Shown here in pieces: positions 53,112 to 61,366 of a stretch of DNA of 64,000 nt. Each line of letters begins with the position of its first letter. Positions within the stretch are counted from its first letter, which is position 1. The notes under the pieces were generated by a model, which saw only the letters and a program-made list of their open reading frames with translations, made no database searches and was not told the origin of the DNA. The position numbers were made by a program, and so were the translations under genes. Origin of the DNA: Kitasatospora humi (lineage in GTDB: Bacteria; Actinomycetota; Actinomycetes; Streptomycetales; Streptomycetaceae); assembly GCF_020907985.1 (NCBI RefSeq), contig NZ_JAJJPA010000004.1, positions 1-64,000 of the forward strand, in the 5' to 3' direction.

Positions 53112-55022
53112 ATGGAAGCCGAGTCGGAGCCGTACGTCCGCCTCGCGACCCTTCGCACCTTGCACCGGGTCGTGGCGGACCTCAACGCTGCCCGCAGCCT
53201 GGCGGGCACCTTGCAGGCCGTGGTCGAGGGCGCGGTGCACGGTCTGGGCTTCGACGCCGCCGCGGTCAGCCTGGTCCGGCCGGACGGCGATCTGGTGGTG
53301 GCGGCGGTCTGGGAGTTCGAGGAGCGCGACTACGGCGGCCCCGCGGTGCTGCTCGGCCAGGTGGGCAGCCGGGCCTCCTGGGACCGGCTGCTGGCCGCCG
53401 CCGACCACTGGGGCACCCTGCGGTTCCTGCCGTACGACCGCGGCTGGGCGGTCGAGCCGGACATCCCGCACTGGACCGGCGACGGCCCGATGCCGGTCTA
53501 CGCCAACGACTGGCACCCCGAGGACGGCCTACTGGCCCCGATGTACAGCGCCGGCGGCGACCTGCTCGGGGTGCTCAGCGTGGACCGGCCGCGCAGCGGC
53601 AAGCGTCCGGGCGCCTGGACCCGCGAGGCGCTGGAGATGTTCTCGCTGCAGGCCTCGATCGCGATCGGCAACGCCCGGCTGCGGGCCGAGATGCAGCGCG
53701 CGCTGGCCCGGATGGAGAAGGACCAGCAGGCGCTGCGGGCCAGTGAGGAGAGCTTCCGCCAGGCCTTCGAGTACGCCCCCAGCGGGATGGCCATCACCGA
53801 GCTGCACGGCCCCGGCCGCGGCCGGCTGACCAGGGTCAACGACGCGCTCTGCCGGCTGCTCGGCCGCTCCCGGGCAGGCCTGCGCCAGCACAGCTTCCTC
53901 GACCTGGTGCACCCCGACGACCGGAGCCTGCTGGAGCGCACCAGCACCGAGAGCGGCCGGGCCGAGCTGCGGCTGCTCCGGCGGGACGGCAGCTACCAGT
54001 GGGTCTGCCTGCGCAACTCGATCGTCGCGGACGCCGCCGAGGGCCCGACCTTCCTGCTCACCCACGTCGAGGACATCGAGGAGCGCAAGCGGCACGAGAT
54101 CCAGCTGGCCCACCGGGCCAGTCATGACGCCTTGACCGGGCTGCCCAACGGCGCCGAGCTGCGGGCCCGGCTGGCCCGTCGGCTCTGCGCGCTGCCGCAG
54201 GGCCCGGCCTCAGCCGCGTCGCACGACGGGGATCCCCCCGGCCGGGGCCCGGGGGAGTCCGGGGGCGGTTCCCCCTGCGTCCTGGGGGCGGTGCCCGCCC
54301 AACCCGGCGCCACGGGCTTCCACGGGCCGCACGGGCAGCGTTCGGCCACCCCGGTGCCCGCCGGTGTCTGCGGGCCGCCGGGGCCCGGCCAAGGGGCGCA
54401 CAGCGACCTCGCGGGTCAGGGCACCGGCGGCTGCGGCACCCTGACCCACGGGTACGCCGGGCGCGGCGCGCCGGACCTGGCCGCGCACGAGGGCTACGAC
54501 GCCCCGCCGCCGGACCACGTGCACGCCGTGGTGCCCGGCGACCCGGACGCCGCCCCGGAGCCCTGGCACGGTCCGCAGGCCGCCGGCCCGGCCCCGCAGA
54601 AGGGGCTCGCGGTGCTCTTCTGCGACCTGGACGGCTTCAAGTCGGTGAACGACCGGTTCGGCCACAACGCGGGCGACGCGGTGCTGGTGGAGGTGGCCCG
54701 GCGGCTCCAGCAGGCGGTCCGCGAGGGCGACACGGTGGCCCGGCTGGGCGGCGACGAGTTCGTGGTGCTGGCCGACTCGATCGGCAGCTCGGAGGCCGCC
54801 GACCTGGCGCTGCGGCTGCGCGGCGCGGTGCAGCCGCCGATGCGGATAGCCGGGCGGGTGATGCGGGTGGGGGTCAGCCTGGGGATCGGCTGGGCCGGCT
54901 GCGGCATGAGCATCGATGAGGTGCTGCACGAGGCCGACAAGCGGATGTACGACGAGAAGCGGGCCCGTGGCGGCCCGCTGCGCGGCTCACGGGGGGAGCG
55001 CTCGCACCGGCGCGCGGTGTAG
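53112..55022 (+). CDS. cdgB: Diguanylate cyclase (GAF-PAS-GGDEF), CdgB-like, with split GGDEF domain
   Basis: This 636-residue protein synthesises c-di-GMP from GTP. A GAF domain (about residues 15-190) and a PAS/PAC domain (about 210-330) precede a GGDEF domain with intact RLGGDEFVVL and an inhibitory RxxD (REGD) five residues before GGDEF. Between the GGDEF start (SHDALTGLPN, 337-346) and its next strand (KGLAVLFCDLDGFKSVND from 497) about 135 Gly/Pro/Ala-rich residues are inserted, partly encoded by a dispersed palindrome. The domain order matches S. coelicolor CdgB (SCO4281, from memory), which controls development. Start ATG 53112 follows GGGGGAG. Confidence 0.92.
   Translation: MEAESEPYVRLATLRTLHRVVADLNAARSLAGTLQAVVEGAVHGLGFDAAAVSLVRPDGDLVVAAVWEFEERDYGGPAVLLGQVGSRASWDRLLAAADHWGTLRFLPYDRGWAVEPDIPHWTGDGPMPVYANDWHPEDGLLAPMYSAGGDLLGVLSVDRPRSGKRPGAWTREALEMFSLQASIAIGNARLRAEMQRALARMEKDQQALRASEESFRQAFEYAPSGMAITELHGPGRGRLTRVNDALCRLLGRSRAGLRQHSFLDLVHPDDRSLLERTSTESGRAELRLLRRDGSYQWVCLRNSIVADAAEGPTFLLTHVEDIEERKRHEIQLAHRASHDALTGLPNGAELRARLARRLCALPQGPASAASHDGDPPGRGPGESGGGSPCVLGAVPAQPGATGFHGPHGQRSATPVPAGVCGPPGPGQGAHSDLAGQGTGGCGTLTHGYAGRGAPDLAAHEGYDAPPPDHVHAVVPGDPDAAPEPWHGPQAAGPAPQKGLAVLFCDLDGFKSVNDRFGHNAGDAVLVEVARRLQQAVREGDTVARLGGDEFVVLADSIGSSEAADLALRLRGAVQPPMRIAGRVMRVGVSLGIGWAGCGMSIDEVLHEADKRMYDEKRARGGPLRGSRGERSHRRAV
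54228..54257. repeat. Dispersed palindromic element copy inside cdgB
   Basis: GGGGATCCCCCCGGCCGGGG followed by CCCGGGGGAG matches the 21717 element at most positions, but lies in frame within the GGDEF coding region, in the inserted segment. Confidence 0.6.
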
Positions 55023-55083
55023 CCCCTGTAGGGTGCCCTGGGTACAGGTGCACCAGCACAGTGACGGGGAGTTGATCAGCGCG

Positions 55084-56112
55084 ATGACGGCCGGCAGCCA
55101 GGGGCCCGAGGAGGGCGCGGGCGGCGCCCCGCAGGACGACGACCCGTTCGGTTACCTGTACCGGCCCGCCGGGGGCGCGCCGGGCGCCGAGCAGCCGCCG
55201 GCCGCCCCGCGCACCGCCTACCGCCCGATGGAGGTCGGCCGGGCCCAGTACGGCCAGCAGGCCGCCTACGGCCAGCCGCCGCAGTACGGCCAGCAGGCTC
55301 CCCGCCCGCCGCAGGGCCCGCCGCCGTCCTACCTGCAGCAGCAGCCGGGCCCCGGCTACGGCGAACCCGCCGCCCAGTTGCCGCACCAGCAGCCCCGGTA
55401 CGCCGAGCGGTCCCGGCCGCGACCCGGCGAGGACGCCCCGCGCGGGCGCGGCAAGGGCGCGGTGATCGGCGTGGTGGCGGTGATCGCGGCCATCGCGATC
55501 GGCGCCGGCATCGCCCTCTCCAGCAACGACGGCACCAAGAAGGACAATGCCGCCCCGGCGCCGGCCACCGGCGCCGGCCACCCGAGCGCCGGCAGCGCGG
55601 CTCCGTCGGCCTCGGCCCCGGCCTCGGCCGCGTCGTCGCCCCCGGCCTCGCCGAGCCCCGTCTCGGGCGGCTTCGTGGACGCCTCGAAGGCGCAGCCGGG
55701 CGGCGGCGCCACGCTGACCAACGCGGTGAAGGGCGCGGTCTCCGCCGACGGCAGCTACCTGCAGATGCAGCAGGGCTCCACGGCGACGTTCACGGTGACC
55801 GTGCCGACCGCGGCCACCCCCGGGAAGATCTGGCTGCACTACGGCAACCTCAGCGGCGGCCCGGTGCACGTCGCGATCAGCGTGAACGGCAAGGACCACG
55901 ACGGCGGCACCACCTTCAAGAGCTGGAACACCGGGGGTGACCCGACCAAGTCCTGGTCGTACACCTGGGTGAGCCCGGACCTGCCGGCCGGCACCGACAC
56001 CATCGTGGTGACCACCACCGGCGGCCCGGTGATGCTGGACCAGATCGCGCTGACCGGGACGGACACGGGCAACGACTACCCGAGCCAGGGCCCCGCCTCG
56101 CCGACCGGCTGA
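55084..56112 (+). CDS. Membrane-anchored protein with C-terminal carbohydrate-binding (CBM6/35-like) domain
   Basis: The 342-residue protein has a disordered cytoplasmic part rich in Pro, Gln and Tyr with YGQQ-type repeats (about residues 45-105), one transmembrane helix (GAVIGVVAVIAAIAIGAGIAL near 125-145), a Ser/Ala/Pro linker and an extracellular beta-sandwich (ATFTVTVPTAATPGKIWLHY; MLDQIALTG at the end) resembling CBM6/35 modules. No catalytic domain is present, so it may bind wall or extracellular glycans. Start ATG 55084; TTG 55072 is possible. It ends 7 bp from the convergent aldolase gene. Confidence 0.8.
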   Translation: MTAGSQGPEEGAGGAPQDDDPFGYLYRPAGGAPGAEQPPAAPRTAYRPMEVGRAQYGQQAAYGQPPQYGQQAPRPPQGPPPSYLQQQPGPGYGEPAAQLPHQQPRYAERSRPRPGEDAPRGRGKGAVIGVVAVIAAIAIGAGIALSSNDGTKKDNAAPAPATGAGHPSAGSAAPSASAPASAASSPPASPSPVSGGFVDASKAQPGGGATLTNAVKGAVSADGSYLQMQQGSTATFTVTVPTAATPGKIWLHYGNLSGGPVHVAISVNGKDHDGGTTFKSWNTGGDPTKSWSYTWVSPDLPAGTDTIVVTTTGGPVMLDQIALTGTDTGNDYPSQGPASPTG

Positions 56113-56119
56113 CGGTTCG

Positions 56120-56980
56120 TCAAGCGGCCGGCCCGGCCACCACCCGGGCCAGTCGGGTGACGGTGTCGGCCATCGCGCTCCGGGCCGGCGACAGCACCTT
56201 GCGCGGGTCGACCGCGTCCGGGCGCTCGGCCAGCGCGGTGCGCAGCGCCGGGGTGAAGGCGGTGTTCAGCGCCGTGCCGATGTTGATCTTGACCAGGCCG
56301 GCCGCGACCGCCGCCGTCAGCTCCGCGTCGGGCACCCCCGAACTGCCGTGCAGCACCAGCGGAACCGGCACGGCGGCGGCCAGGGCGGCGATCAGCGGGT
56401 GGTCCAGGGTGGCGGTGCGGGTGGTCATCGCGTGCGAGCTGCCGACCGCCACGGCCAGCGCGTCCACCCCGGTCCCGGCCACGTAGTCGGCGGCCTCGGC
56501 CGGGTCGGTGCGGGCGCCGGGCGCGTGCGCGGGCAGCGGCGGCTCGCCGTCCTTGCCGCCGACCCGGCCGAGCTCGGCCTCCAGGTGCAGGCCGTGCCGG
56601 TGGGCGAAGGCGGCGGCCTCGGCGGTGGCCTTGACGTTCTCGGCGTGCGGCAGCGCGGAGGCGTCGAACATCGCGGAGGAGAAGCCGGCCGCGGGCGCGG
56701 CCCGGAGCAGCTCCATGTCCTCGACGTGGTCCAGGTGCAGCGCGGCGGGCACCGCGCAGGCGGCGGCCAGTTCGGTGCAGGCGCGGGCCAGCGGCAGCAG
56801 CCGCCCGCCGTGGTAGGCGACCGCGTTCTGGCTGATCTGCAGCACCACCGGGGTGCCGGCCGCCTCGGCGCCGGCGCAGATCGCCTCGGCGTGCTCCAGG
56901 GTGATCACGTTGAAGGCGGGCAGGCCGCGGCGGTCGGCGGCGGCGCGGGCGAGCAGGTCGGCGGTGCGGGCCAGTGGCAT
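56120..56980 (-). CDS. Class II ketose-bisphosphate aldolase (tagatose/fructose type)
   Basis: The 286-residue aldolase has the zinc-binding HLDHVED segment near residue 78, GFSSAMFDASALP near 98, GSSHAMTTRTATLDHPL and HGSSGVPDAELTAAVAAGLVKINIGTALN (read in parts), all typical of FbaA/GatY/KbaY enzymes. It cleaves a ketose-1,6-bisphosphate to DHAP and glyceraldehyde-3-phosphate. ATG 56980 follows GAGGGGAC. It is the last gene of the amino-sugar operon, which suggests tagatose-bisphosphate as substrate. Confidence 0.9.
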   Translation of the reverse strand: MPLARTADLLARAAADRRGLPAFNVITLEHAEAICAGAEAAGTPVVLQISQNAVAYHGGRLLPLARACTELAAACAVPAALHLDHVEDMELLRAAPAAGFSSAMFDASALPHAENVKATAEAAAFAHRHGLHLEAELGRVGGKDGEPPLPAHAPGARTDPAEAADYVAGTGVDALAVAVGSSHAMTTRTATLDHPLIAALAAAVPVPLVLHGSSGVPDAELTAAVAAGLVKINIGTALNTAFTPALRTALAERPDAVDPRKVLSPARSAMADTVTRLARVVAGPAA

Positions 56981-57045
56981 GGGTGTCCCCTCGGGAGGTG
57001 TCGGTGGCGGACACCGGGCCCTCCCGGGGAACGACTGAGCAGGGC

Positions 57046-58227
57046 TCAGCGTCCGTTCGAGAAGCGCTCGGCGCCGGTGATCCATTCGCCGCGGCGGACC
57101 ACGGCGACCAGGTCGTACGTTTGCGAGTCGAGCACCGCCAGGTCGGCGTTCTTGCCGACGGCCAGCGAGCCGATCGAGTCGGACAGGCCGAGCAGGGCGG
57201 CCGGGTTGGTGGAGACGGACTGCACGGTCTGAGTGAGGCTCAGCTTGTTGACGAGGACCGAGCGCTTGAAGGCGACGTCCAGGGTGAGCGTGGAGCCGGC
57301 GATCGAGTCGCCCTGCGCCAACCGGGCGACGCCGCCTTCGACCCGGACCTGCAGCGGGCCAAGCGGGTAGAGGCCGTCGCCCATCCCGGCCGCGCCCATC
57401 GCGTCGGTGATCAGCGCGACCCGCTCGGCACCGGCCGCGCCGTACGCCAGGTCCAGCACCGAGGGGTGCAGGTGGACGCCGTCGTTGATCAGCTCGACGG
57501 TGACCCGCTCGTCCTCCAGCAGGGCGACGACCGGGCCCGGCGCGCGGTGGTTGATGCTCGGCATCGCGTTGAACAGGTGGGTGGCGACGGTGGCTCCGGC
57601 CTCCACCGCCTCCAGGGTCCTGGCGTAGTCGCAGTCGGTGTGGCCGACCGCCGCGATCACCCCGAGGTCGGCCAGCAGCCGCACCGATTCCAGGCCGCCG
57701 GGCAGCTCCGGGGCCAGCGTGACCATCCTGGCGGTGCCGCGGGCGGCGTCCACCAGCTTGCGGACCAGCGCCGGGTCCGGGTCGCGCAGCAGGTCCGGGC
57801 GGTGCGCGCCGCAGCGCCCGGGGGAGATGAACGGGCCCTCGAAGTGCACCCCGGCCAGCACCCCGTCCTCGACCAGCTCGGAGAGCACCGCCGCCTGCCG
57901 GCAGACCTCGTCGAGCTCGCCGGTGACGGTGGAGGCGACCGTGGTGGTGGTGCCGTGCTCCAGGTGCGCGCGGGCCGCGACCAGCGCCTCCTCGGCGCTC
58001 CCGGAGGCGTAGGAGGCGCCGCCGCCGCCGTGCACGTGGAGGTCGACGAACCCCGGGACCACGGTGAAGCCCGTCAGGTCCAGGGCGGTCGGGTCCGGGG
58101 CGCCGGCCGCCCGGGGGCCGCCGATCCCGGTGATGGTGCTGCCCGAGAAGGCCAGCCGGCCGTCCTCGACGACGCCGCTCGGCAGCACCAGCCGGGCACC
58201 GGCCAGGACGACTTGGTCCGCGGTCAC
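57046..58227 (-). CDS. nagA: N-acetylglucosamine/galactosamine-6-phosphate deacetylase
   Basis: This 393-residue amidohydrolase has the metal-binding DLHVHGGGG motif near residue 57, HFEGPFISPGRCGAH near 125, VGHTDCDY near 190 and THLFNAMPSINHR near 215, all NagA/AgaA hallmarks. It removes acetate from an N-acetylhexosamine-6-phosphate. Translation starts at GTG 58227, overlapping the kinase stop by 4 bp. The sequence alone does not tell GlcNAc-6-P from GalNAc-6-P. Confidence 0.94.
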   Translation of the reverse strand: MTADQVVLAGARLVLPSGVVEDGRLAFSGSTITGIGGPRAAGAPDPTALDLTGFTVVPGFVDLHVHGGGGASYASGSAEEALVAARAHLEHGTTTTVASTVTGELDEVCRQAAVLSELVEDGVLAGVHFEGPFISPGRCGAHRPDLLRDPDPALVRKLVDAARGTARMVTLAPELPGGLESVRLLADLGVIAAVGHTDCDYARTLEAVEAGATVATHLFNAMPSINHRAPGPVVALLEDERVTVELINDGVHLHPSVLDLAYGAAGAERVALITDAMGAAGMGDGLYPLGPLQVRVEGGVARLAQGDSIAGSTLTLDVAFKRSVLVNKLSLTQTVQSVSTNPAALLGLSDSIGSLAVGKNADLAVLDSQTYDLVAVVRRGEWITGAERFSNGR

Positions 58228-59156
58228 GCGGTCACCTCCGTCGAGAGCAGGTCCCAGGCGAGCAGTCCCGCGCCCAGGGCGGCGGCGGTGTCCTTGAGCA
58301 TGGCCGGGACCACCGTCGGGGGCGCCTGGAAGGTCAGCCGCTCGGACACCGCCGCCCGCAGCGGGGTGAAGAGCGTGTCACCGGCCTCGGCCAGCCCGCC
58401 GCCGACGATCACCGTCGACGGGTCGAGCAGGCTCTGCGCCAGCACGATGCCGTCGGCGAGGGCCTCCACCGCGCGCTGCCAGACGGCCACCGCGGCCGGG
58501 TCGCCGGCGGCGACGGCCAGCGCGCAGCCGGCGGCGTCGGCGTCCGGGTCGCCCGACGCCTCGGCCCAGGCCCGGGAGACCGCGCCGGCCGAGGCCAGTG
58601 TCTCCAGGCAGCCGCGGGCGCCGCAGCCGCAAGCCGGGCCGCCGGGCCGGACCACCACGTGCCCGATCTCGCCGCCGTAGCCGTGCGCCCCCGACTCGAT
58701 CCGGCCGTCGATGCCGATGGCTCCGGCGATGCCGGTGCCCAGCGCGACGAAGAGGAACCGCTCGACGCCGCGTCCGGCCCCGATCCGCCCTTCGGCCAGC
58801 CCGCCGGAGCGGACGTCGTGGCCGAGGGCGACCGGCAGGCCGTCGAGCCGCTCGCCGAGCAGCCCCCGCATCGGCAGGTCCCGCCAGCCGAGGTTGGCGG
58901 AGAAGACCGCGATCCCGTTCTTCTCGTCGATCGTGCCCGGCACCGCGACGCCGGCCGCGAGCGGGCCCCGGCCGAAACGGCGGCGGCCCTCCTCGGCGAG
59001 GTCGGCGGCGAAGTCGAGGATGGCGGCGACCACGGCGTCGGTGCCGCGCTCCCGCCCGGTCGGCCGGCGTGCTTCGAACAGCACGGAGCCGTCCTGGGCG
59101 AGCAGCGCGGCCTTCATGCCGGTGCCGCCCACATCGAGTGCGATGACGTGCTTCAC
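58224..59156 (-). CDS. nagK: ROK-family sugar kinase
   Basis: The 310-residue kinase has the N-terminal phosphate motif LDVGGTGMKAAL, the ATP-site segment GTGIAGAIGIDG, and the ROK zinc motif CGCGARGCLETLAS (Cys-x-Cys-G-x2-G-Cys-x-E) near residue 180. ROK kinases phosphorylate glucose, GlcNAc or related sugars. Overlap with nagA suggests it makes the deacetylase substrate. Starts at ATG 59156. The nagK label is tentative. Confidence 0.9.
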   Translation of the reverse strand: MKHVIALDVGGTGMKAALLAQDGSVLFEARRPTGRERGTDAVVAAILDFAADLAEEGRRRFGRGPLAAGVAVPGTIDEKNGIAVFSANLGWRDLPMRGLLGERLDGLPVALGHDVRSGGLAEGRIGAGRGVERFLFVALGTGIAGAIGIDGRIESGAHGYGGEIGHVVVRPGGPACGCGARGCLETLASAGAVSRAWAEASGDPDADAAGCALAVAAGDPAAVAVWQRAVEALADGIVLAQSLLDPSTVIVGGGLAEAGDTLFTPLRAAVSERLTFQAPPTVVPAMLKDTAAALGAGLLAWDLLSTEVTA

Positions 59157-59236
59157 GGGGACAGTTTCCCTTGTCCGGGCAGAAGAGGTCTAGTCCAGTG
59201 GTCGGATTGGTCCGGCCCGGCCCTGGTGGGCGCCGG

Positions 59237-60154
59237 TCAGAGCATCACCGACCGGGTCAGTGCCTGCGGGCGGTCCGGGTCCAGGCCCCGGGCCTCGGCC
59301 AGGGCGACCGCCAGCCGGTGCACCCGGACCAGGTCGGCCATCGGGTCCATGCCCGGCGCGGCCGAGTCGGTCACCAGCAGGGCGCCGGTCCGGGCGATCT
59401 GGGCGTCCAGGCCGTCCGGCAGGCCGCCGAACACCCAGACCGCGCGGCCGGGAGCGGCGATGGCGATCGGGCCGTGCCGGTACTCCATGGCCGGGTAGGA
59501 CTCGGTCCAGAAGCGGGCCGCCTCGCGCATCTTCAGACCGGCCTCCAGGGCCAGCCCGTTGGTCCAGTCGGTGCCCAGGAAGCTGATCTGTTCGGCCGTC
59601 AGCAGGCCCTCGGGCAGCGGCTCGGCGATCGCCCGCTCGGCGTCGTCGGCGGCCCGGGCCACCGGGTGCACGCCGGTCGGAAGCTCGCCGTGCAGCTCCA
59701 GGTGGGCCCGCAGCAGGGCCAGCGCGCTGGTGGCGAACCGGGTCTGCACCACCGACTGCTCGTCGGCGAAGTCCAGCACCACCAGCCGGTCGGCGGCCTG
59801 CTTGATCGGGGTGGTCGGGTCGGCGGTCAGCGCGCTGGTCGGGATCCGGCCGGACAACCGGTCGAGCAGGGCCAGCACCTCCGTGGTGGTGCCGGACCGG
59901 CTGATCGTGAGCACCCGGTCGTACTGCCGGGCATAACGGAACTCGGAGGCCGCGAAGGCGTCGGTCTCGCCCTGGCCGGCGGCCTCGCGCAGCGCGGCAT
60001 AGGCCTGCGCCATGAACCAGGAGGTGCCGCAGCCGACCACCGCCACCCGCTCGCCGGGCTGCGGCAGCGCGGTGTCGGACGGCTCGGCGAGCGCGGCGGC
60101 CCGGCGCCAGACGGCCGGCTGGGTGGCCAGCTCCTGGGCGGTCAGTGAGCTCAT
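59237..60154 (-). CDS. SIS-domain sugar isomerase/deaminase (AgaS-like)
   Basis: This 305-residue protein has two SIS sugar-phosphate domains: VVGCGTSWFMAQAYAALRE and TISRSGTTTEVLALLDRLS in the first, and FLGTDWTNGLALEAGLKMREAA and ESYPAMEYRHGP in the second. No glutaminase domain is present, so it is not a complete GlmS. AgaS-type proteins deaminate and isomerise galactosamine-6-phosphate or glucosamine-6-phosphate. It is the first gene of the operon, with a good promoter upstream, and divergent from the DeoR gene. No nagB is present in the window. Confidence 0.9.
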   Translation of the reverse strand: MSSLTAQELATQPAVWRRAAALAEPSDTALPQPGERVAVVGCGTSWFMAQAYAALREAAGQGETDAFAASEFRYARQYDRVLTISRSGTTTEVLALLDRLSGRIPTSALTADPTTPIKQAADRLVVLDFADEQSVVQTRFATSALALLRAHLELHGELPTGVHPVARAADDAERAIAEPLPEGLLTAEQISFLGTDWTNGLALEAGLKMREAARFWTESYPAMEYRHGPIAIAAPGRAVWVFGGLPDGLDAQIARTGALLVTDSAAPGMDPMADLVRVHRLAVALAEARGLDPDRPQALTRSVML

Positions 60155-60186
60155 GGCGTTCCTTCCCTCTGCGTGAACGTGCTTGT

Positions 60187-60216
60187 TTTATAGCCGTTTC
60201 GATCAGGAATGCGCAA
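60187..60216 (-). promoter_or_regulatory. Promoter of the amino-sugar operon
   Basis: On the minus strand TTGCGC (60216-60211) and TATAAA (60192-60187) are 18 bp apart, about 35 bp upstream of the SIS gene start. This is one of the best promoters in the window. The divergent DeoR repressor could act here. Confidence 0.72.
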
Positions 60217-60311
60217 TAGGTTCGGCAACTGCGGATCGGCACTGCGGCAGCGAACGGCACTGTGCGACGCTGTCCGGACAGCGGTGGTCGATCGGCTTTG
60301 GAAGGCGCGGC

Positions 60312-61103
60312 GTGTCCCGATACGAGCGATGGAACGGTCTCCTCGAACTCCTCGCCGAGCACGGCAGGTTGGAGGTCGAGGAGGCGGCCACGGCGCTGGG
60401 CGTCTCGGCCGCCACCATCCGCCGCGACCTGGACCAGCTGGCCCGCCAGCAGATGGTCACCCGGACCAGGGGCGGCGCGGTGGCCCACAACGTCTCCTAC
60501 GACCTGCCGCTGCGCTACAAGACCGCCCGGCACGCGGGCGCCAAGCAGCGGATCGGGCAGGCGGTGGCGGCGCTGATCGACCCGGGGGAGGTGGTCGGGC
60601 TGAACGGCGGCACCACCACCACCGAGGTGGCCCGGGCCCTCGCCGTCCGCCCGGAGCCGGCCGAACGGCCGGAAACCGGCGGGCAGTCGCTCACCGTGGT
60701 GACCAACGCCCTGAACATCGCCAATGAGTTGACGGTCCGCCCGGCCGTGAAGATCGTGGTCACCGGCGGGGTGGCCCGCCCGCAGTCCTACGAGCTGATC
60801 GGCCCGCTGGCCGCCAGTGTGCTGGGTGAACTCACCATGGACGTCACGGTGTTGGGCGTGGACGCGCTGGACGTCGAGGCCGGCGCGACCGCGCACCACG
60901 AGGGCGAGGCCAGCGTCAACCGGCTGCTCGCCGAGCGGGCGCGCCGGGTGGTGGTCGCCGCCGACTCCTCCAAGCTGGGCCGGCGCGCCTTCGCCCGGAT
61001 CTGCGGCCTGGAGGCGATCGACACCCTGGTCACCGACACGGCGGCGCCCGAGGCGGTGGTGGTCGGCTTCGCGGAGGCCGGGATCCGGGTGCTCACGGTC
61101 TGA
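60312..61103 (+). CDS. DeoR-family transcriptional regulator
   Basis: The 263-residue repressor has an N-terminal helix-turn-helix (LEVEEAATALGVSAATIRRD near residue 20) and a C-terminal sugar-phosphate sensor domain (GLNGGTTTTEVARAL; VTNALNIANEL; DSSKLGRRAF near 225). Translation starts at GTG 60312 behind GGAAGG; the open frame upstream is not used. It is divergent from the SIS-kinase-deacetylase-aldolase operon and most likely represses it. It resembles AgaR in both family and setting. Confidence 0.92.
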   Translation: MSRYERWNGLLELLAEHGRLEVEEAATALGVSAATIRRDLDQLARQQMVTRTRGGAVAHNVSYDLPLRYKTARHAGAKQRIGQAVAALIDPGEVVGLNGGTTTTEVARALAVRPEPAERPETGGQSLTVVTNALNIANELTVRPAVKIVVTGGVARPQSYELIGPLAASVLGELTMDVTVLGVDALDVEAGATAHHEGEASVNRLLAERARRVVVAADSSKLGRRAFARICGLEAIDTLVTDTAAPEAVVVGFAEAGIRVLTV

Positions 61104-61125
61104 GACCCGGGTCCCCGCAGCCCGG

Positions 61126-61131
61126 GATAAT
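61126..61131 (+). promoter_or_regulatory. Candidate -10 for the leaderless DUF3263 gene
   Basis: GATAAT ends 7 bases before the ATG at 61139. It also overlaps an in-frame ATG at 61130, which would then not be on the mRNA. Confidence 0.4.
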
Positions 61132-61138
61132 GGGCCGC

Positions 61139-61366
61139 ATGACCGAGCTCACCGACCGCGACCGCGCGGTGCTGGCTCTGGAGGCGCGCCCCTGGCGCAC
61201 CCAGGGCGCCAAGGAGCAGGCCGTCCGCGAGGAGCTCGGCATCTCCGCCACCCGCTACTACCAGCTGCTCAACGGCCTGCTGGACCGGCCGGAGGCGCTC
61301 GCCCACGCCCCGGTGCTGGTCAACCGGCTGCGGCGGATCCGGGAAGCCCGCCGCGCCGAGCGGTGA
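61139..61366 (+). CDS. DUF3263 small helix-turn-helix protein
   Basis: The 75-residue basic protein matches DUF3263 (DRDRAVLALEARPWRTQGAK; ELGISATRYYQLLNGLLDRP). It looks like a small DNA-binding protein with one HTH. ATG 61139 is preferred over ATG 61130, which overlaps the -10. The stop codon lies in the first unit of a 14-bp tandem repeat. Its targets are unknown. Confidence 0.88.
   Translation: MTELTDRDRAVLALEARPWRTQGAKEQAVREELGISATRYYQLLNGLLDRPEALAHAPVLVNRLRRIREARRAER

Noticed and set aside
53021..53746. Frame overlapping the start of cdgB
   Set aside because: It is out of frame with a clear GAF-domain gene and is Gly/Arg-rich.
54190..54600. Frameshift or pseudogene in cdgB
   Set aside because: The frame is open through the insert, and domains on both sides are in the same frame with intact motifs, so an in-frame insert is the better reading.
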